Assembly (NCBI GenBank): GCA_039030075.1
Contig: JBCCEW010000006.1
Location: forward strand, 1 to 64,000
DNA length: 64,000 nt
Direction: 5' to 3'
Source: Myxococcota bacterium
GTDB taxonomy: Bacteria > Myxococcota_A > UBA9160 > SMWR01
Numbering within the stretch: position 1 is the first letter of the stretch; each line of letters starts with the position of its first letter. The notes under the pieces were generated by a model. The model saw only the letters and a list, made by a program, of their open reading frames with translations. It ran no database searches and was not told where the DNA came from. The position numbers and the translations under genes were made by a program. Below, one piece after another: positions 1-9,009 of the stretch.

Positions 1-356
1 ATAAAATTAATTTGGCATGGAGCTCACCAACACTAGTCGTAGGGTGCAGCCAAATTTCATGTACATAAAATAGGATGTAATGTTGAGAGGGAAGATGATG
101 ATTTACAAAACACTACAATCGGATGGTTAAAAAATATTTGCCTTGCAGCTGGCCTCCGTCAGGTAGTGACATGCTGGGTCGCCACCTTTCACTGTTATAA
201 TCAGGAAAGAACTTCAAGTCAGGTGCTGGCTCTCCATAAATCCTTCACCTACAACAATGTAAAATTTAAAACATCGTTTCAACGCAATCTCAGCCCACTG
301 ACCTCTAAACAATGATCTCTAGTCAGTAGAATTCTGCACAAAGTTTAGAAGTCGGG
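1..356. other. AT-rich gene-free contig end, probably foreign or chimeric
   Basis: No credible coding region, RNA gene or promoter is visible here. The stretch is rich in A and T runs, whereas everything after about 356 is strongly GC-rich with GC-biased third codon positions. The change is abrupt and sits at the stop codon of the neighbouring acyl-CoA dehydrogenase. The most economical reading is an assembly chimera or contaminant joined to the bacterial contig. A genuine low-GC island boundary is possible but unsupported. Confidence 0.6.
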
Positions 357-1541
357 TTAGCTGGGCAGACCCAGGATGTGCTTCGAGATGATGTTCTTCT
401 GGATCTCGTTGGATCCACCGTAGATCGTGGCCGCCCGCAGGTAGTTGAACTGCGAAGCCACCCAGCGCTCGTGCTCGGGGAGCGCCTCTTCCGGCGAATC
501 GAACCAGCCCAGGGCCCCGTGCCCCATCGCGTCCATCGCGAGCTCGGTCAGCTCCTGCTGGAGCTCCGTGCCCACGACCTTGATGATCGAGCTCTCGGGC
601 CCCGGCGCGTGGCCGAGCTGGGCCGCGGCCAGCGTCCGCAGGTTCGCCATCTCGACCGCGCGGAAGCGCATCTCGAGCTGGGCGATGCGGCGACGGAACT
701 GGGGCTGGTCGAGCAGCGTGCCCGAACCGACCGGGCGGTTCGCGGCGATCTGCTTCACGCGCTTCACCCACTTGCCGCTCTCCGAGACTCCGCCGATCGA
801 CGTGCGTTCGTGGCCGAGCAGGGCCTTCGCCATCTTCCAGCCACCGTGCTCGGGGCCGACTCGGTTTTCCTGGGGGACGCGGGCGTCCTTGAACCAGGTC
901 TCGCTGAAGGCTTCCGTGCCGCCGGTGGTGAGGAAGGGCTTGACCGTGATGCCGGGCGTGTTCTTCACGTCGGCGAGCAGGAAGGAGATGCCCTCCTGCT
1001 TGCGGCCGCTGTTGTCGGTGCGGCAGAGCACGAAGATCCAGTCCGCGTTCTGGGCGTAGGTCGTCCAGGTCTTCTGGCCGTTGAGGATGTAGTCGTCCCC
1101 GTCCTTCTCCGCGCGGAGCTGCAGGCTCGCGAGGTCCGAGCCCGAGTTCGGCTCGGAGTAGCCCTGGCACCAGACCTCTTCGCCCGAGAGGATCTTGGGC
1201 AGGAAGCGCTCCTTCTGCTCGTCGGTGCCGAACTGGATGATCAGCGGCCCGACCATCACGAGACCGAAGGGCGAGAGCTCGGGCGTGTTCGCCTGGACGA
1301 TCTCGTCCTGGAAGATCGTGCGGCGGCCGATGTCCCAGCCCGTGCCGCCCACTTCCTTGGGCCAGTTCGGGGCGATCCAGCCCTTCTTGTAGAGAATCTT
1401 GTGCCACTCCATGGTCTCGGCGTGGCTGAAGCTCGCGCCGGCATCGGCCTTGCGCTTCATCTCGGGCGGCATCGCTTCGGCGATCCAGGCGCGCACTTCG
1501 TCGCGGAAGGCGAGCTGCTCGGGGGAATACGACAGATCCAT
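357..1541 (-). CDS. acyl-CoA dehydrogenase family protein (394 aa)
   Basis: This is a flavin-dependent acyl-CoA dehydrogenase that would introduce a trans-2 double bond into an acyl-CoA in fatty-acid, steroid or aromatic side-chain breakdown. The flavin-contacting segment reads QGYSEPNSGSDLASL near residues 125-140, and the family's C-terminal signature YGGSNEIQKNIISKHILGLP closes the protein. Length is normal for the family. The ATG at 1541 is chosen because AGGAGG lies just upstream and the protein then begins MDLSYSPEQ, a typical N-terminus; an upstream in-frame ATG lacks this. The stop codon abuts the AT-rich contig end, but the C-terminus looks complete. The substrate cannot be told from sequence. 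Confidence 0.93.
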   Translation of the reverse strand: MDLSYSPEQLAFRDEVRAWIAEAMPPEMKRKADAGASFSHAETMEWHKILYKKGWIAPNWPKEVGGTGWDIGRRTIFQDEIVQANTPELSPFGLVMVGPLIIQFGTDEQKERFLPKILSGEEVWCQGYSEPNSGSDLASLQLRAEKDGDDYILNGQKTWTTYAQNADWIFVLCRTDNSGRKQEGISFLLADVKNTPGITVKPFLTTGGTEAFSETWFKDARVPQENRVGPEHGGWKMAKALLGHERTSIGGVSESGKWVKRVKQIAANRPVGSGTLLDQPQFRRRIAQLEMRFRAVEMANLRTLAAAQLGHAPGPESSIIKVVGTELQQELTELAMDAMGHGALGWFDSPEEALPEHERWVASQFNYLRAATIYGGSNEIQKNIISKHILGLPS

Positions 1542-1718
1542 GGGGGTCCTCCTGCGCTGGGCGGGCCGGGTGTCGAGCCGGCGCGCGGGGCCCTGGCGCG
1601 GTGTTTTAGACAGGAACCCTGACATTTTAAGGAGACCCGCCCCAGATTGCACCGTGACTGAGAGTCAGGCCGCACGGCTCGACGAGTTTCGTCGCCTTTC
1701 GGGGGAGAAAGCGGGTCA

Positions 1719-3350
1719 TTGCCCGGATCCGTCGCCCGCGGAGGGATGGGGCCGCGCCCCCCGCGTGGAACGCTCGCAGCGACTCCACGCGAGGCACGCT
1801 GCATTTCGGCCCTTCCCCGCATCCTCCTGGCCCTGACCTCGGGCGGCCTCCTCGCGGTGCCTCTCCATCTGCCCCGCGCCTGGTTCCTGGCGAGCGTGGC
1901 GTTGGTCCCCTGGATCGTCGCGGCGCGATCGGCGCGTCCGCGCCTGCAGGCCGGCCTCGCGATCGGGGTGGGGCTCGTCTACGGCGCGGGGGTCGCCGGT
2001 TGGGCGCCCTCGGCGCTCCGCTCGCAGGGAGCGTCGCCGCTCGGGTCCTGGTCGGCCGCGCTGCTCGCCGTCGCGGCCGTGAAGCTCCCGGTGTTCCTCG
2101 GACTCGGCGCCGCGATCGCCCTCGGTCGTTATGCCTCACTCGGGTGTCGGTGCGGCATCGCCGCGCTGACGATCTTCGCAATCGAGACCTGGGTGTCGGT
2201 CTCGGGCGTGCCCTGGGCGCTACTCGGCCACACCCAGTGGGGCGCTCTGGGCGTGGCGCAGTTGGCGCTCGTCGGAGGGGTGCCGTTGATCTCGGCGCTG
2301 CTCGTCGCGTCGAACCTGGCGACGGCCGAGTGGATCGGCGCGGCCCATCGCACCGAGCGAGCGCGCGCGTTCCCGCCGGCCACCGCACTGGCGGCGGCAG
2401 TCTTCGGTCTCGCCGCCTGTGGGGTGTGGGTTGCGGAGGCGATCCGAGCGACGCCCGCGTCGTCGGGTTCGAGCGAATGGCTGGTGGTCCAGCCCAACCT
2501 GCCGCGCGGCGATCGTTGGGTCGCCCGCTCTCAGCCGTTGCACCTGGAGCGGGTGCGGGATCAGACGCGACGCGCCTTCGAGGCCGGTTCGAGGCGACCC
2601 GATGCGGTGGTGCTGCCCGAGAACCTGTTGACGACTCCCCTCGACGGACACCGCGAACTCGAGAGGGAAGTCACGGACTGGGTGACCGCGTTGGGGACCC
2701 CCGTTCTCACCGGGATGGTGATGCGTTCGGAGACAGCCGGCCGGTATCGCAACGCGGCCCTGTGGATCGCACCGCGGGCGGGCATCGTCGGGCGCCTCGA
2801 CAAGGAGCGCGCGGTGCCCGTGGTGGAGAGCGGGAGCGGGTTCCCGGGCCGAGGGATCGTCTCTACGCTGATTGGCGCCGCCGGACGCGGGCTGCGCGTC
2901 GAGGAGGAGACTTCGGCGCTACCGCTTCGTGGCCCGCATCCCGTCGTGGTCGCGCTGTGTTTCGAGGCGCTGCTTCCTTCCCTGGTCGCGGGACGCCGAA
3001 CCCAGGACAGCGTGGCCATCGTCCACCTGGCCGACGACCGCTGGGTCGGCTCGGAGACGGTCACGGATCACGTGCTCGCGATGGCCCGCTATCGCGCCAT
3101 CGAACAGCGATTGCCGTTGCTCCGGGTCGCGCACGGGGGCCGCACGGCCCACGTCGATCCCTACGGTCGGATCGCGCGGCAGCTGCCCCTCGATCGCTAT
3201 GCGTCCCTGCGCGTGAAGCTCCCGACCACGGTGGTGCCTCCGACCCACCGCGAACGCGTCGCGATCCTCGCGTTGCCCGTCGGGTTCGGCTGCGTTGCCG
3301 GAGGGTTGGCTCGCTCCTTCGTCGGAAGGAGCCGCCGCCATCGAGGTTGA
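1719..3350 (+). CDS. apolipoprotein N-acyltransferase-like protein (CN-hydrolase family)
   Basis: The protein is probably an Lnt homologue, which N-acylates the lipid-modified cysteine of lipoproteins in the inner membrane. The N-terminal half holds several hydrophobic segments and the C-terminal half is a nitrilase-type domain. All three catalytic positions are present in order: Glu301 (LPEN), Lys362 (LDKE) and Cys414 (ALCFEA). The surrounding motifs are looser than in enterobacterial Lnt (the usual VPFGE is VPVVES), so it may be a divergent paralogue. Start: TTG at 1719 has GGGGGAG about 11 nt upstream; the next ATG at 1746 has a GAGGG too close to serve it. It is divergent from the acyl-CoA dehydrogenase. 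Confidence 0.8.
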   Translation: MPGSVARGGMGPRPPRGTLAATPREARCISALPRILLALTSGGLLAVPLHLPRAWFLASVALVPWIVAARSARPRLQAGLAIGVGLVYGAGVAGWAPSALRSQGASPLGSWSAALLAVAAVKLPVFLGLGAAIALGRYASLGCRCGIAALTIFAIETWVSVSGVPWALLGHTQWGALGVAQLALVGGVPLISALLVASNLATAEWIGAAHRTERARAFPPATALAAAVFGLAACGVWVAEAIRATPASSGSSEWLVVQPNLPRGDRWVARSQPLHLERVRDQTRRAFEAGSRRPDAVVLPENLLTTPLDGHRELEREVTDWVTALGTPVLTGMVMRSETAGRYRNAALWIAPRAGIVGRLDKERAVPVVESGSGFPGRGIVSTLIGAAGRGLRVEEETSALPLRGPHPVVVALCFEALLPSLVAGRRTQDSVAIVHLADDRWVGSETVTDHVLAMARYRAIEQRLPLLRVAHGGRTAHVDPYGRIARQLPLDRYASLRVKLPTTVVPPTHRERVAILALPVGFGCVAGGLARSFVGRSRRHRG

Positions 3351-3407
3351 ACCGAAACGCGTCCAGGGCGGTATGATCCTCCCTTCGCCCGCGAAAGGAT
3401 CTCCCTC

Positions 3408-4805
3408 ATGCACACCCTCACCATCGACGGAAAGGCGGTCGCCGGCGCTGGCGCCCGCGAGGTCATCAACCCCGCCACCGGCGCGGCCTTCGCCCAGGCC
3501 CCGGATTGCTCCCGGGCTCAGCTCGACGAGGCGATGGAATCGGCCCAGGCGGCCTTCGGTCCCTGGAGCCGCGACGAGCAGGCCCGCCGGCAGGCCCTGC
3601 GCGACTGCGCGGCGGCCCTGCGCGCGGCCGCACCCGAAGCGGGGCGGGTGTTGACCCAAGAGCAGGGGAAGCCGCTCCAGAAGGCCATCGGCGAGTTCAT
3701 GGGCTCGGCCGTCTGGTTCGACTTCACGGCCGGGTTGGAAATCCCGGTGGAAGTCGTCCAGGACGACGAGAAGGCCCGCATCGAAGTGCGCCGCCGTCCG
3801 CTCGGCGTCGTCGGAGCGATCACGCCCTGGAACTTTCCCGTCTTGCTGGGCGTCTGGAAGATCGCGCCAGCGCTCCTCGCCGGGAACACGGTGGTGATCA
3901 AGCCCTCGCCCTACACGCCGCTCTCGACGCTGGTGCTCGGCGAGATCCTGCGCGACGTCTTGCCGCCGGGCGTGCTCAACGTGGTGTCTGGCGGCGACGA
4001 GCTCGGCGCCTGGATCACCGAGCACCCGATCCCGCGGAAGATCTCCTTCACCGGCTCGGTCGCCACCGGTAAGCGCGTCGCTGCCGCGGCCGCGCCCGAC
4101 CTGAAGCGCCTCACCCTCGAGCTCGGGGGCAACGACGCGGCCATCTTGCTGCCCGATGTCGATCCGGGCGCCGTGGCCGAGAGGCTCTTCTGGGGCGCCT
4201 TCGAGAACAGCGGCCAGATCTGCAGCGCGGTGAAGCGCGTGTTCGTCCACGAGGATCGCCTCGCCGACGTGCGCGACGCGCTCACCGACATCGCGCGTGG
4301 CGTCGTCGTGGGCGACGGTCTCGACGCGGCGTCTCAGATCGGTCCGATCAACAACGCGCCCCAGTTCGAGCGCGTCTGCGAGCTGCTCGAAGACGCCAAG
4401 GCCGCGGGCGCGACGATCCACGGCAGCGGCGCCCGCAGCGGCGACGGCTACTTCTTCGAGCCCACGATCGTCACCGACGTGGCCGAGGGCGTGCGGCTGG
4501 TCGACGAAGAACAGTTCGGTCCGGCGCTGCCGCTGCTCTCCTACCGGGACGTCGACGACGCGGTCGAGCGCGCGAACGGCACCGAGTTCGGCTTGTCGGG
4601 TTCGGTGTGGTCGAACGACGTCGAGCGCGCCACCGATGTCGCGTCGCGGCTCGTGTGCGGCACCGCCTGGGTCAACAAGCACGTCGACATCGTGCCCCAC
4701 GCGCCCTTTGGTGGGGCGAAGTGGAGCGGCGTCGGCGTCGAGAACGGGCCCTGGGGGCTGCTCGGGTTCACCGAGCTCCAGACCCTCAACGTCGCGAAGG
4801 GCTGA
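3408..4805 (+). CDS. NAD(P)-dependent aldehyde dehydrogenase
   Basis: A 465-residue member of the aldehyde dehydrogenase superfamily, oxidising an aldehyde to an acid with NAD(P). The cofactor-binding segment ITPWNFPVLLG and VIKPSPYTPLS are intact, with the general base Glu238 in LELGGND and nucleophile Cys272 in GQICSA. The C-terminal part has the usual EEQFGPALP and FGGAKWSGVG blocks. The ATG at 3408 follows an AGGAT ribosome site. It follows the Lnt-like gene on the same strand after a 57-nt gap and may be cotranscribed. The physiological aldehyde is not predictable. Confidence 0.93.
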   Translation: MHTLTIDGKAVAGAGAREVINPATGAAFAQAPDCSRAQLDEAMESAQAAFGPWSRDEQARRQALRDCAAALRAAAPEAGRVLTQEQGKPLQKAIGEFMGSAVWFDFTAGLEIPVEVVQDDEKARIEVRRRPLGVVGAITPWNFPVLLGVWKIAPALLAGNTVVIKPSPYTPLSTLVLGEILRDVLPPGVLNVVSGGDELGAWITEHPIPRKISFTGSVATGKRVAAAAAPDLKRLTLELGGNDAAILLPDVDPGAVAERLFWGAFENSGQICSAVKRVFVHEDRLADVRDALTDIARGVVVGDGLDAASQIGPINNAPQFERVCELLEDAKAAGATIHGSGARSGDGYFFEPTIVTDVAEGVRLVDEEQFGPALPLLSYRDVDDAVERANGTEFGLSGSVWSNDVERATDVASRLVCGTAWVNKHVDIVPHAPFGGAKWSGVGVENGPWGLLGFTELQTLNVAKG

Positions 4806-4813
4806 ACCCGGGG

Positions 4814-5212
4814 TCAGCCCCGCTCGTCCACGACTGCCGCGACGACCAGGGTGAGTCCGTGCACCGCGCGGACGCGCACCCGTGCGCCGGCGTCGACGGC
4901 GTCGTGGTCGGGGCCGAGCTCCGCGCGCCAGCGCTCGGGGCCGATCCGCACGTATCCGCCCGGGTCGAGGCGATCGAGGGCTTCGCCTTCGCGCCCCACC
5001 AACAGCTCCGCGGCGTCCGGACCATCTTCGTAGGCCTTGCGCAGCCAGGGGTAGAGCGCGAAGTCCTTCGCCACCCAGCCGAGCCACAAGAGCACCGCCC
5101 AATGGAGCGCGAGCCCCCAGCGATCGACGATGAACCAGAGCAACACCGCAGCCAGGGTCCAACCCGGCAGCTCGAGGAGCAGGTAACGGCGGAAGGTCTT
5201 GGAGATCATCAT
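4814..5212 (-). CDS. NfeD-like membrane protein with C-terminal OB-fold domain
   Basis: A 132-residue protein with two hydrophobic segments at about residues 10-30 and 35-52, followed by a small beta-rich domain (GREGEALDRLDPGGYVRIGPE...) characteristic of the NfeD C-terminal OB fold. NfeD-like proteins usually work with stomatin/flotillin-type membrane proteins or membrane proteases, but no such partner is adjacent here. Two ATG codons stand in tandem at 5212 and 5209; either could initiate. It lies 24 nt downstream of greB on the same strand and converges with the aldehyde dehydrogenase. Confidence 0.82.
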   Translation of the reverse strand: MMISKTFRRYLLLELPGWTLAAVLLWFIVDRWGLALHWAVLLWLGWVAKDFALYPWLRKAYEDGPDAAELLVGREGEALDRLDPGGYVRIGPERWRAELGPDHDAVDAGARVRVRAVHGLTLVVAAVVDERG

Positions 5213-5236
5213 CGTGTTTCGGGCCCGAACCCGGAT

Positions 5237-5740
5237 CTAGCCAGTGGAATACCGGACGCCCAGAATCTCGTAGACGATGTCGCCCTTGGGGCGGCGTACG
5301 ACGACCTCATCGCCTTCGGCCTTGCCGAGCAGCGCCTTCCCGACGGGGGAGTCCATGCTGATGCGCCCGGCCTCGACGTCGAATTCGTCGGGTCCGACGA
5401 TCTGGTACTCCACCTGGCTGCCGTCTTCGGCCTCGAGGGAGACCCACGCACCGAAGTAGACCTTGCCGTCGCCGCGGTCCCGGGGTTGCACGACCTCGAG
5501 TTCGTCGAGGCGCTTGTTCAGGAATTCGAGGCGGCTGTCGATCTCGCGCAGGCGCTTCTTACCGTAGATGTACTCGGCGTTCTCCGATCGGTCGCCCAGG
5601 GCCGCCGCTTCACCGACCTCGTGGGCCACCTTCGGACGCTCGACCGACCACAGCTGCTGGTATTCGTCCTGCAGCCGCTGCTCGCCCGCGCGCGTGATGT
5701 AGGGCGAGCGCGGCGGGCGCTGCGTGGGGCGCCGGCTCAT
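5237..5740 (-). CDS. greB: transcription elongation factor GreB
   Basis: This factor rescues backtracked RNA polymerase by stimulating transcript cleavage. The N-terminal coiled coil carries the GreB signature GDRSENAEYIYGKKRLREID (about residues 49-68) with the acidic tip residues, and the C-terminal FKBP-like domain ends in KGDIVYEILGV. At 167 residues it has the family's length, with a short basic N-terminal extension (SRRPTQRPPRSP). The ATG at 5740 is the only sensible start; a much longer open frame upstream is low-complexity read-through of GC-rich antisense DNA. Confidence 0.95.
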   Translation of the reverse strand: MSRRPTQRPPRSPYITRAGEQRLQDEYQQLWSVERPKVAHEVGEAAALGDRSENAEYIYGKKRLREIDSRLEFLNKRLDELEVVQPRDRGDGKVYFGAWVSLEAEDGSQVEYQIVGPDEFDVEAGRISMDSPVGKALLGKAEGDEVVVRRPKGDIVYEILGVRYSTG

Positions 5741-5818
5741 CGGCGTCGCCTCGCGCGGCGCACGACGCTTCCGGTATTCTCGGCCGTTCCCTGAAACCCC
5801 GTCCCACTCGAGGCCTTG

Positions 5819-6694
5819 GTGCGCATTCGCTCGATTCTCTCCGGACTCGGCTGGCTTGCGGCGATCGCGCTCGGGGCCGCTCTGGCGACCCCGGGAGCGC
5901 CCGCTGGCGCCGAGGGCGGGGCGCACCGGCTGCTCCTCGCGACCACCACGAGTTTCCGCGACTCGGGTCTGCTCGACCGCCTGTTGCCGCTGTTTCGCGA
6001 GCGTACCGGAATCGAAGTCCAGGTGGTGGCGGTGGGCACCGGGGCCGCGCTGCGCATGGGAGCCGAGGGCAACGCCGATGTCCTGGTCACCCACGCCAAG
6101 GCTGGGGACGAGCAGCTCGTGGCGGCAGGGGCCGCCGTCGCGCGGGTCCCGTTCATGCGCAACCACTTCGTGTTGGTGGGCCCCGCGTCGGATCCGGTAG
6201 CCGCGAGTAGCGCTACCAGCGTGACGGCTGCGCTCCAGCGCATTGCCACCGCGGGTGCACCATTCGTGAGCCGCGCCGACGATTCGGGAACCCATCGCAA
6301 GGAGCAGGCACTGCTGCGCGCGGCTGGCCTCGACCCGAAAGCGCCCTGGGAAGGCGTGATCGAGACCGGTTCGGGCATGGGCTTCTCGCTGCAGGTCGCG
6401 GCCGAGCGTCGGGCCTACATCTTGTCCGACCTCGGCACCTTCCTGAACTACCGGGAGCGCACCGGGCTCGTGCGGCACAGCAGTGACGAGCCCGTGCTCG
6501 AAAACGTCTACTCCATCTTGCGCGTCGACCCGTCGCGCTTCCCCGGGCGCGTCCGCACCGTCGAAGCCGAAGCCTTCGAGCGCTTCCTCGTCGCGCCCGA
6601 CGTACAGCGCACCATTGGCCAGTACGGCACCGACCGCTTCGGAGCCCCGCTCTTCCAACCGTTGCGCGGGGTCGAGTCGGCCGCGGCGAACTAG
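5819..6694 (+). CDS. tupA: tungstate ABC transporter, substrate-binding protein
   Basis: A periplasmic binding protein for tungstate (possibly molybdate). A signal peptide runs to about residue 31 (APAGA before EGG). The mature protein opens with the family hallmark TTTSFRDSGLLDRLLPLF, and the oxyanion-contacting segment SRADDSGTHRKEQ is intact. GTG at 5819 is preferred because GAGG lies 5 nt upstream; a TTG one codon earlier is possible. It starts the tupABC operon, with tupB following after 3 nt. Tungstate is favoured over molybdate because the TTTS...DSG and RADDSGTH motifs are those of TupA rather than ModA. Confidence 0.92.
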   Translation: MRIRSILSGLGWLAAIALGAALATPGAPAGAEGGAHRLLLATTTSFRDSGLLDRLLPLFRERTGIEVQVVAVGTGAALRMGAEGNADVLVTHAKAGDEQLVAAGAAVARVPFMRNHFVLVGPASDPVAASSATSVTAALQRIATAGAPFVSRADDSGTHRKEQALLRAAGLDPKAPWEGVIETGSGMGFSLQVAAERRAYILSDLGTFLNYRERTGLVRHSSDEPVLENVYSILRVDPSRFPGRVRTVEAEAFERFLVAPDVQRTIGQYGTDRFGAPLFQPLRGVESAAAN

Positions 6695-6697
6695 CGC

Positions 6698-7354
6698 ATG
6701 ATCGGCCTGGGTGAAGGAGAGCTGGTCGAGATCACCCTGCGCACCCTCGCCGTGAGCGGGTCGGCCCTGATGATCGCGCTCGGGATCGGGTTGCCGATCG
6801 GCATCTTCCTCGGCCAACGGCGATTCTCGGGGCGTGCAGCCGTGGTGACCGGTGTCAACGCGGGCATGGGAGCGCCGCCGGTGGTGGTGGGTCTGTTGGT
6901 GGCACTGCTCCTCTGGCGCAGCGGTCCCCTTGGTGGCCTCGGTTGGATGTACACGCCCTGGGCGATGGTGTTGGCCCAGGCGCTGATCGCGCTGCCGATG
7001 GTCGTCGGTATCACGCTGGCCGCCGTCGCGGCGCTTCCCGAGGACTGGATGCTCCAGGTGCGCACCCTCGGCGTCTCGACCGGGTGGCGGGGCTGGCTCT
7101 TGCTTCGAGAGATCCGCCTCGGGCTGTTCGCGGCGGTGATCGCGGCGCTCGGAGGGATCCTCTCGGAAGTCGGTGCCGTCATGATGGTCGGCGGCAACCT
7201 GCGCGGTGAGACCCGCATGCTCACCACCGCGATCCTGATGCACACCCAGATGGGCGACTTCGAAGCGGCTCTGGGGCTCGCCGCCGTGCTCTTCGGCTTG
7301 ATGATCTCGCTGGCGGCGCTCCTGACCGTCGTTCAGCAGAGTGGACGCTCGTGA
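6698..7354 (+). CDS. tupB: tungstate ABC transporter, permease
   Basis: A 218-residue inner-membrane permease with about five transmembrane helices. The cytoplasmic EAA-type coupling loop is seen around residues 120-150 (VRTLGVSTGWRGWLLLREIR). The SEVGAVMMVGGN segment is typical of TupB/WtpB permeases. It begins 3 nt after the tupA stop, and its TGA stop overlaps the GTG of tupC, so the three genes are translationally coupled. Confidence 0.92.
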   Translation: MIGLGEGELVEITLRTLAVSGSALMIALGIGLPIGIFLGQRRFSGRAAVVTGVNAGMGAPPVVVGLLVALLLWRSGPLGGLGWMYTPWAMVLAQALIALPMVVGITLAAVAALPEDWMLQVRTLGVSTGWRGWLLLREIRLGLFAAVIAALGGILSEVGAVMMVGGNLRGETRMLTTAILMHTQMGDFEAALGLAAVLFGLMISLAALLTVVQQSGRS

Positions 7355-8409
7355 GCGCAGCGGTTCTCGAGCTCCGCGAGGTCGTCGTCGAGCGCCGTTC
7401 GAAGACGGGAGCGTTCCGTCTCGAGGTGGATGCGCTCGCGGTGGAACCCGGCGAAGTGCTGGTGGTGCTCGGGCCGAACGGCGCGGGGAAGAGCACGCTC
7501 CTGCGCGTGCTGGCCGGGCTCGAGTCGGACGTGACGGGACGGCTGCACGGAATCGGGCCCGAGACGGCGACGCTGGTGTTCCAACAGCCGGCGCTCTTCT
7601 CGGGGACGGTCTTGCACAACGTGCGCGTCGCCCTGCGAGGCCGTGGAGTGCCGCGTGACGCTGCCGATGCCAAGGCGCTGCGGGCGCTCGAGCGCTTCGG
7701 GATGGAGGGCCTGGCCGGACGTCGTGTCGGCGTGCTCTCGGGGGGCGAGCGGCGCCGCACGGCATTGGCCCGCGCCTTCGCCGTCGACCCGAAAGTGTTG
7801 CTGCTGGACGAACCCTTCGACGATCTCGATCTCGCCGCCCAACGCGGTCTGGCGAACGAGTTGCGGCAGCTGGCCGTCGCAGAGGGCATCGCGATCGTGA
7901 TGGTCACCCACGATCTGCGCGGCGCGCTTCCCCTGGCCGATCGCGTGGCCGTCTTGCTCGACGGGAAGCTGCGTCAGGTCGGCCCACGAGACGCGGTGCT
8001 TTCGCGTCCGGCGGATGCGGCGGTCGCTGCTCTGGTCGGAATGGAGAATCTCTGGTCGGCGAGGATCGAGGCGGAGGGCGCGGTCGTCGGGTCGGACCTC
8101 GTGTTGCCACCGCCCGCCGATGCGGAGTCTGGCGCGCGCGGGAGCGTCGGTCTGCGCCCCGAACACCTGTGTCTCGGAGCGGTCGACGATACCGAGGCGA
8201 TCGCGCTGCCGAGCGGGACCGTCCAGGCCCTCCGCGATGATGGCCAGCTCGTGCGGGTCCACGTGCTGGTCGGGCAGACCGACCTCCGTGGTCTGCTGCT
8301 CTCGGGTAGCGCGCGAGCGCAACAGCTCGCGGAAGGCGCACCCGTCGCGCTCGCGGTGCGCGCGCGGCACTTGCACTGGATGCCCGAGCCCCGAGCGAAA
8401 GCGGAGTGA
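7351..8409 (+). CDS. tupC: tungstate ABC transporter, ATP-binding protein with C-terminal TOBE-like domain
   Basis: The ATPase of the tungstate importer. It shows Walker A (GPNGAGKST), the ABC signature (LSGGE), Walker B (LLLDEPF) and the switch histidine (VTHD). Residues after about 230 form an extra oxyanion-binding TOBE-like region (SVGLRPEHLCLG...), which often senses Mo/W and inhibits transport. The start GTG at 7351 shares a GTGA overlap with the tupB stop. Length (352 aa) is that of ModC/TupC proteins carrying the regulatory domain. Confidence 0.92.
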   Translation: MSAAVLELREVVVERRSKTGAFRLEVDALAVEPGEVLVVLGPNGAGKSTLLRVLAGLESDVTGRLHGIGPETATLVFQQPALFSGTVLHNVRVALRGRGVPRDAADAKALRALERFGMEGLAGRRVGVLSGGERRRTALARAFAVDPKVLLLDEPFDDLDLAAQRGLANELRQLAVAEGIAIVMVTHDLRGALPLADRVAVLLDGKLRQVGPRDAVLSRPADAAVAALVGMENLWSARIEAEGAVVGSDLVLPPPADAESGARGSVGLRPEHLCLGAVDDTEAIALPSGTVQALRDDGQLVRVHVLVGQTDLRGLLLSGSARAQQLAEGAPVALAVRARHLHWMPEPRAKAE

Positions 8410-8411
8410 CG

Positions 8412-9008
8412 ATGCGCCTCTACGACTATCTCGAGTCCGGCAACGGCTACAAGGTGCGCCTGCTCCTCCATCAGTTGGAGCGTCGGGTCGAGCGCATCGA
8501 GCTCGACATCGTCGCAGGCGAGACACGCACGCCCGAGTTCCTGGCGCTGAACGCAAACGGCCGGATCCCGACCCTCGTGCTCGACGACGGGACGGTGCTT
8601 CCCGAGTCGAACGCGATTCTCTGCTACCTGGCCGAGGGCACCCGCTTCTGGCCGCAGGACCGCGTCCAGCGCGCCCAGGTATTGCGCTGGCTCTTCTTCG
8701 AGCAGTACAGCCACGAGCCCTACATCGCGGTGCTGCGCTTCTGGGCGCACACGGGCGCGCTCGAGGAGCACGCCTCGGAGGTGCCCGAGCGACGGGTCCG
8801 GGGAGAACAGGCGCTCGCGGTCATGGAAGAGCACCTGGACGGTCGCGACTTCTTCGTCGAAACCTACGGCGTAGCCGACATCGCGCTCTACGCGTACACC
8901 CACGTTGCCGACGAAGGCGGGTACGACCTCGGCGCGTTTCCACGCGTGCGGGCCTGGATCGGACGCGTGGCCGCGCAGCCGGGGCACATCCCGATCACGC
9001 AGGGGTGA
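8412..9008 (+). CDS. glutathione S-transferase family protein
   Basis: A 198-residue cytosolic GST-fold protein. The N-terminal thioredoxin-like domain reads MRLYDYLESGNGYKVRLLLHQ and contains the cis-Pro (RIPTLVL) and the glutathione-binding PESNAI motif at about residues 56-61. The C-terminal half is the helical domain. ATG at 8412 is taken; a GTG at 8406 overlapping the tupC stop would add two residues. It may be cotranscribed with tupABC, but no functional link is evident. Confidence 0.88.
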   Translation: MRLYDYLESGNGYKVRLLLHQLERRVERIELDIVAGETRTPEFLALNANGRIPTLVLDDGTVLPESNAILCYLAEGTRFWPQDRVQRAQVLRWLFFEQYSHEPYIAVLRFWAHTGALEEHASEVPERRVRGEQALAVMEEHLDGRDFFVETYGVADIALYAYTHVADEGGYDLGAFPRVRAWIGRVAAQPGHIPITQG

Positions 9009-9009
9009 G

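Noticed and set aside
2919-5162. Long antisense open frame (747 codons) opposite the Lnt-like and aldehyde dehydrogenase genes
   Set aside because: It runs opposite two well-supported genes, is Arg/Gly/Ala-rich low complexity and has no motif. GC-rich DNA keeps such frames open by chance.
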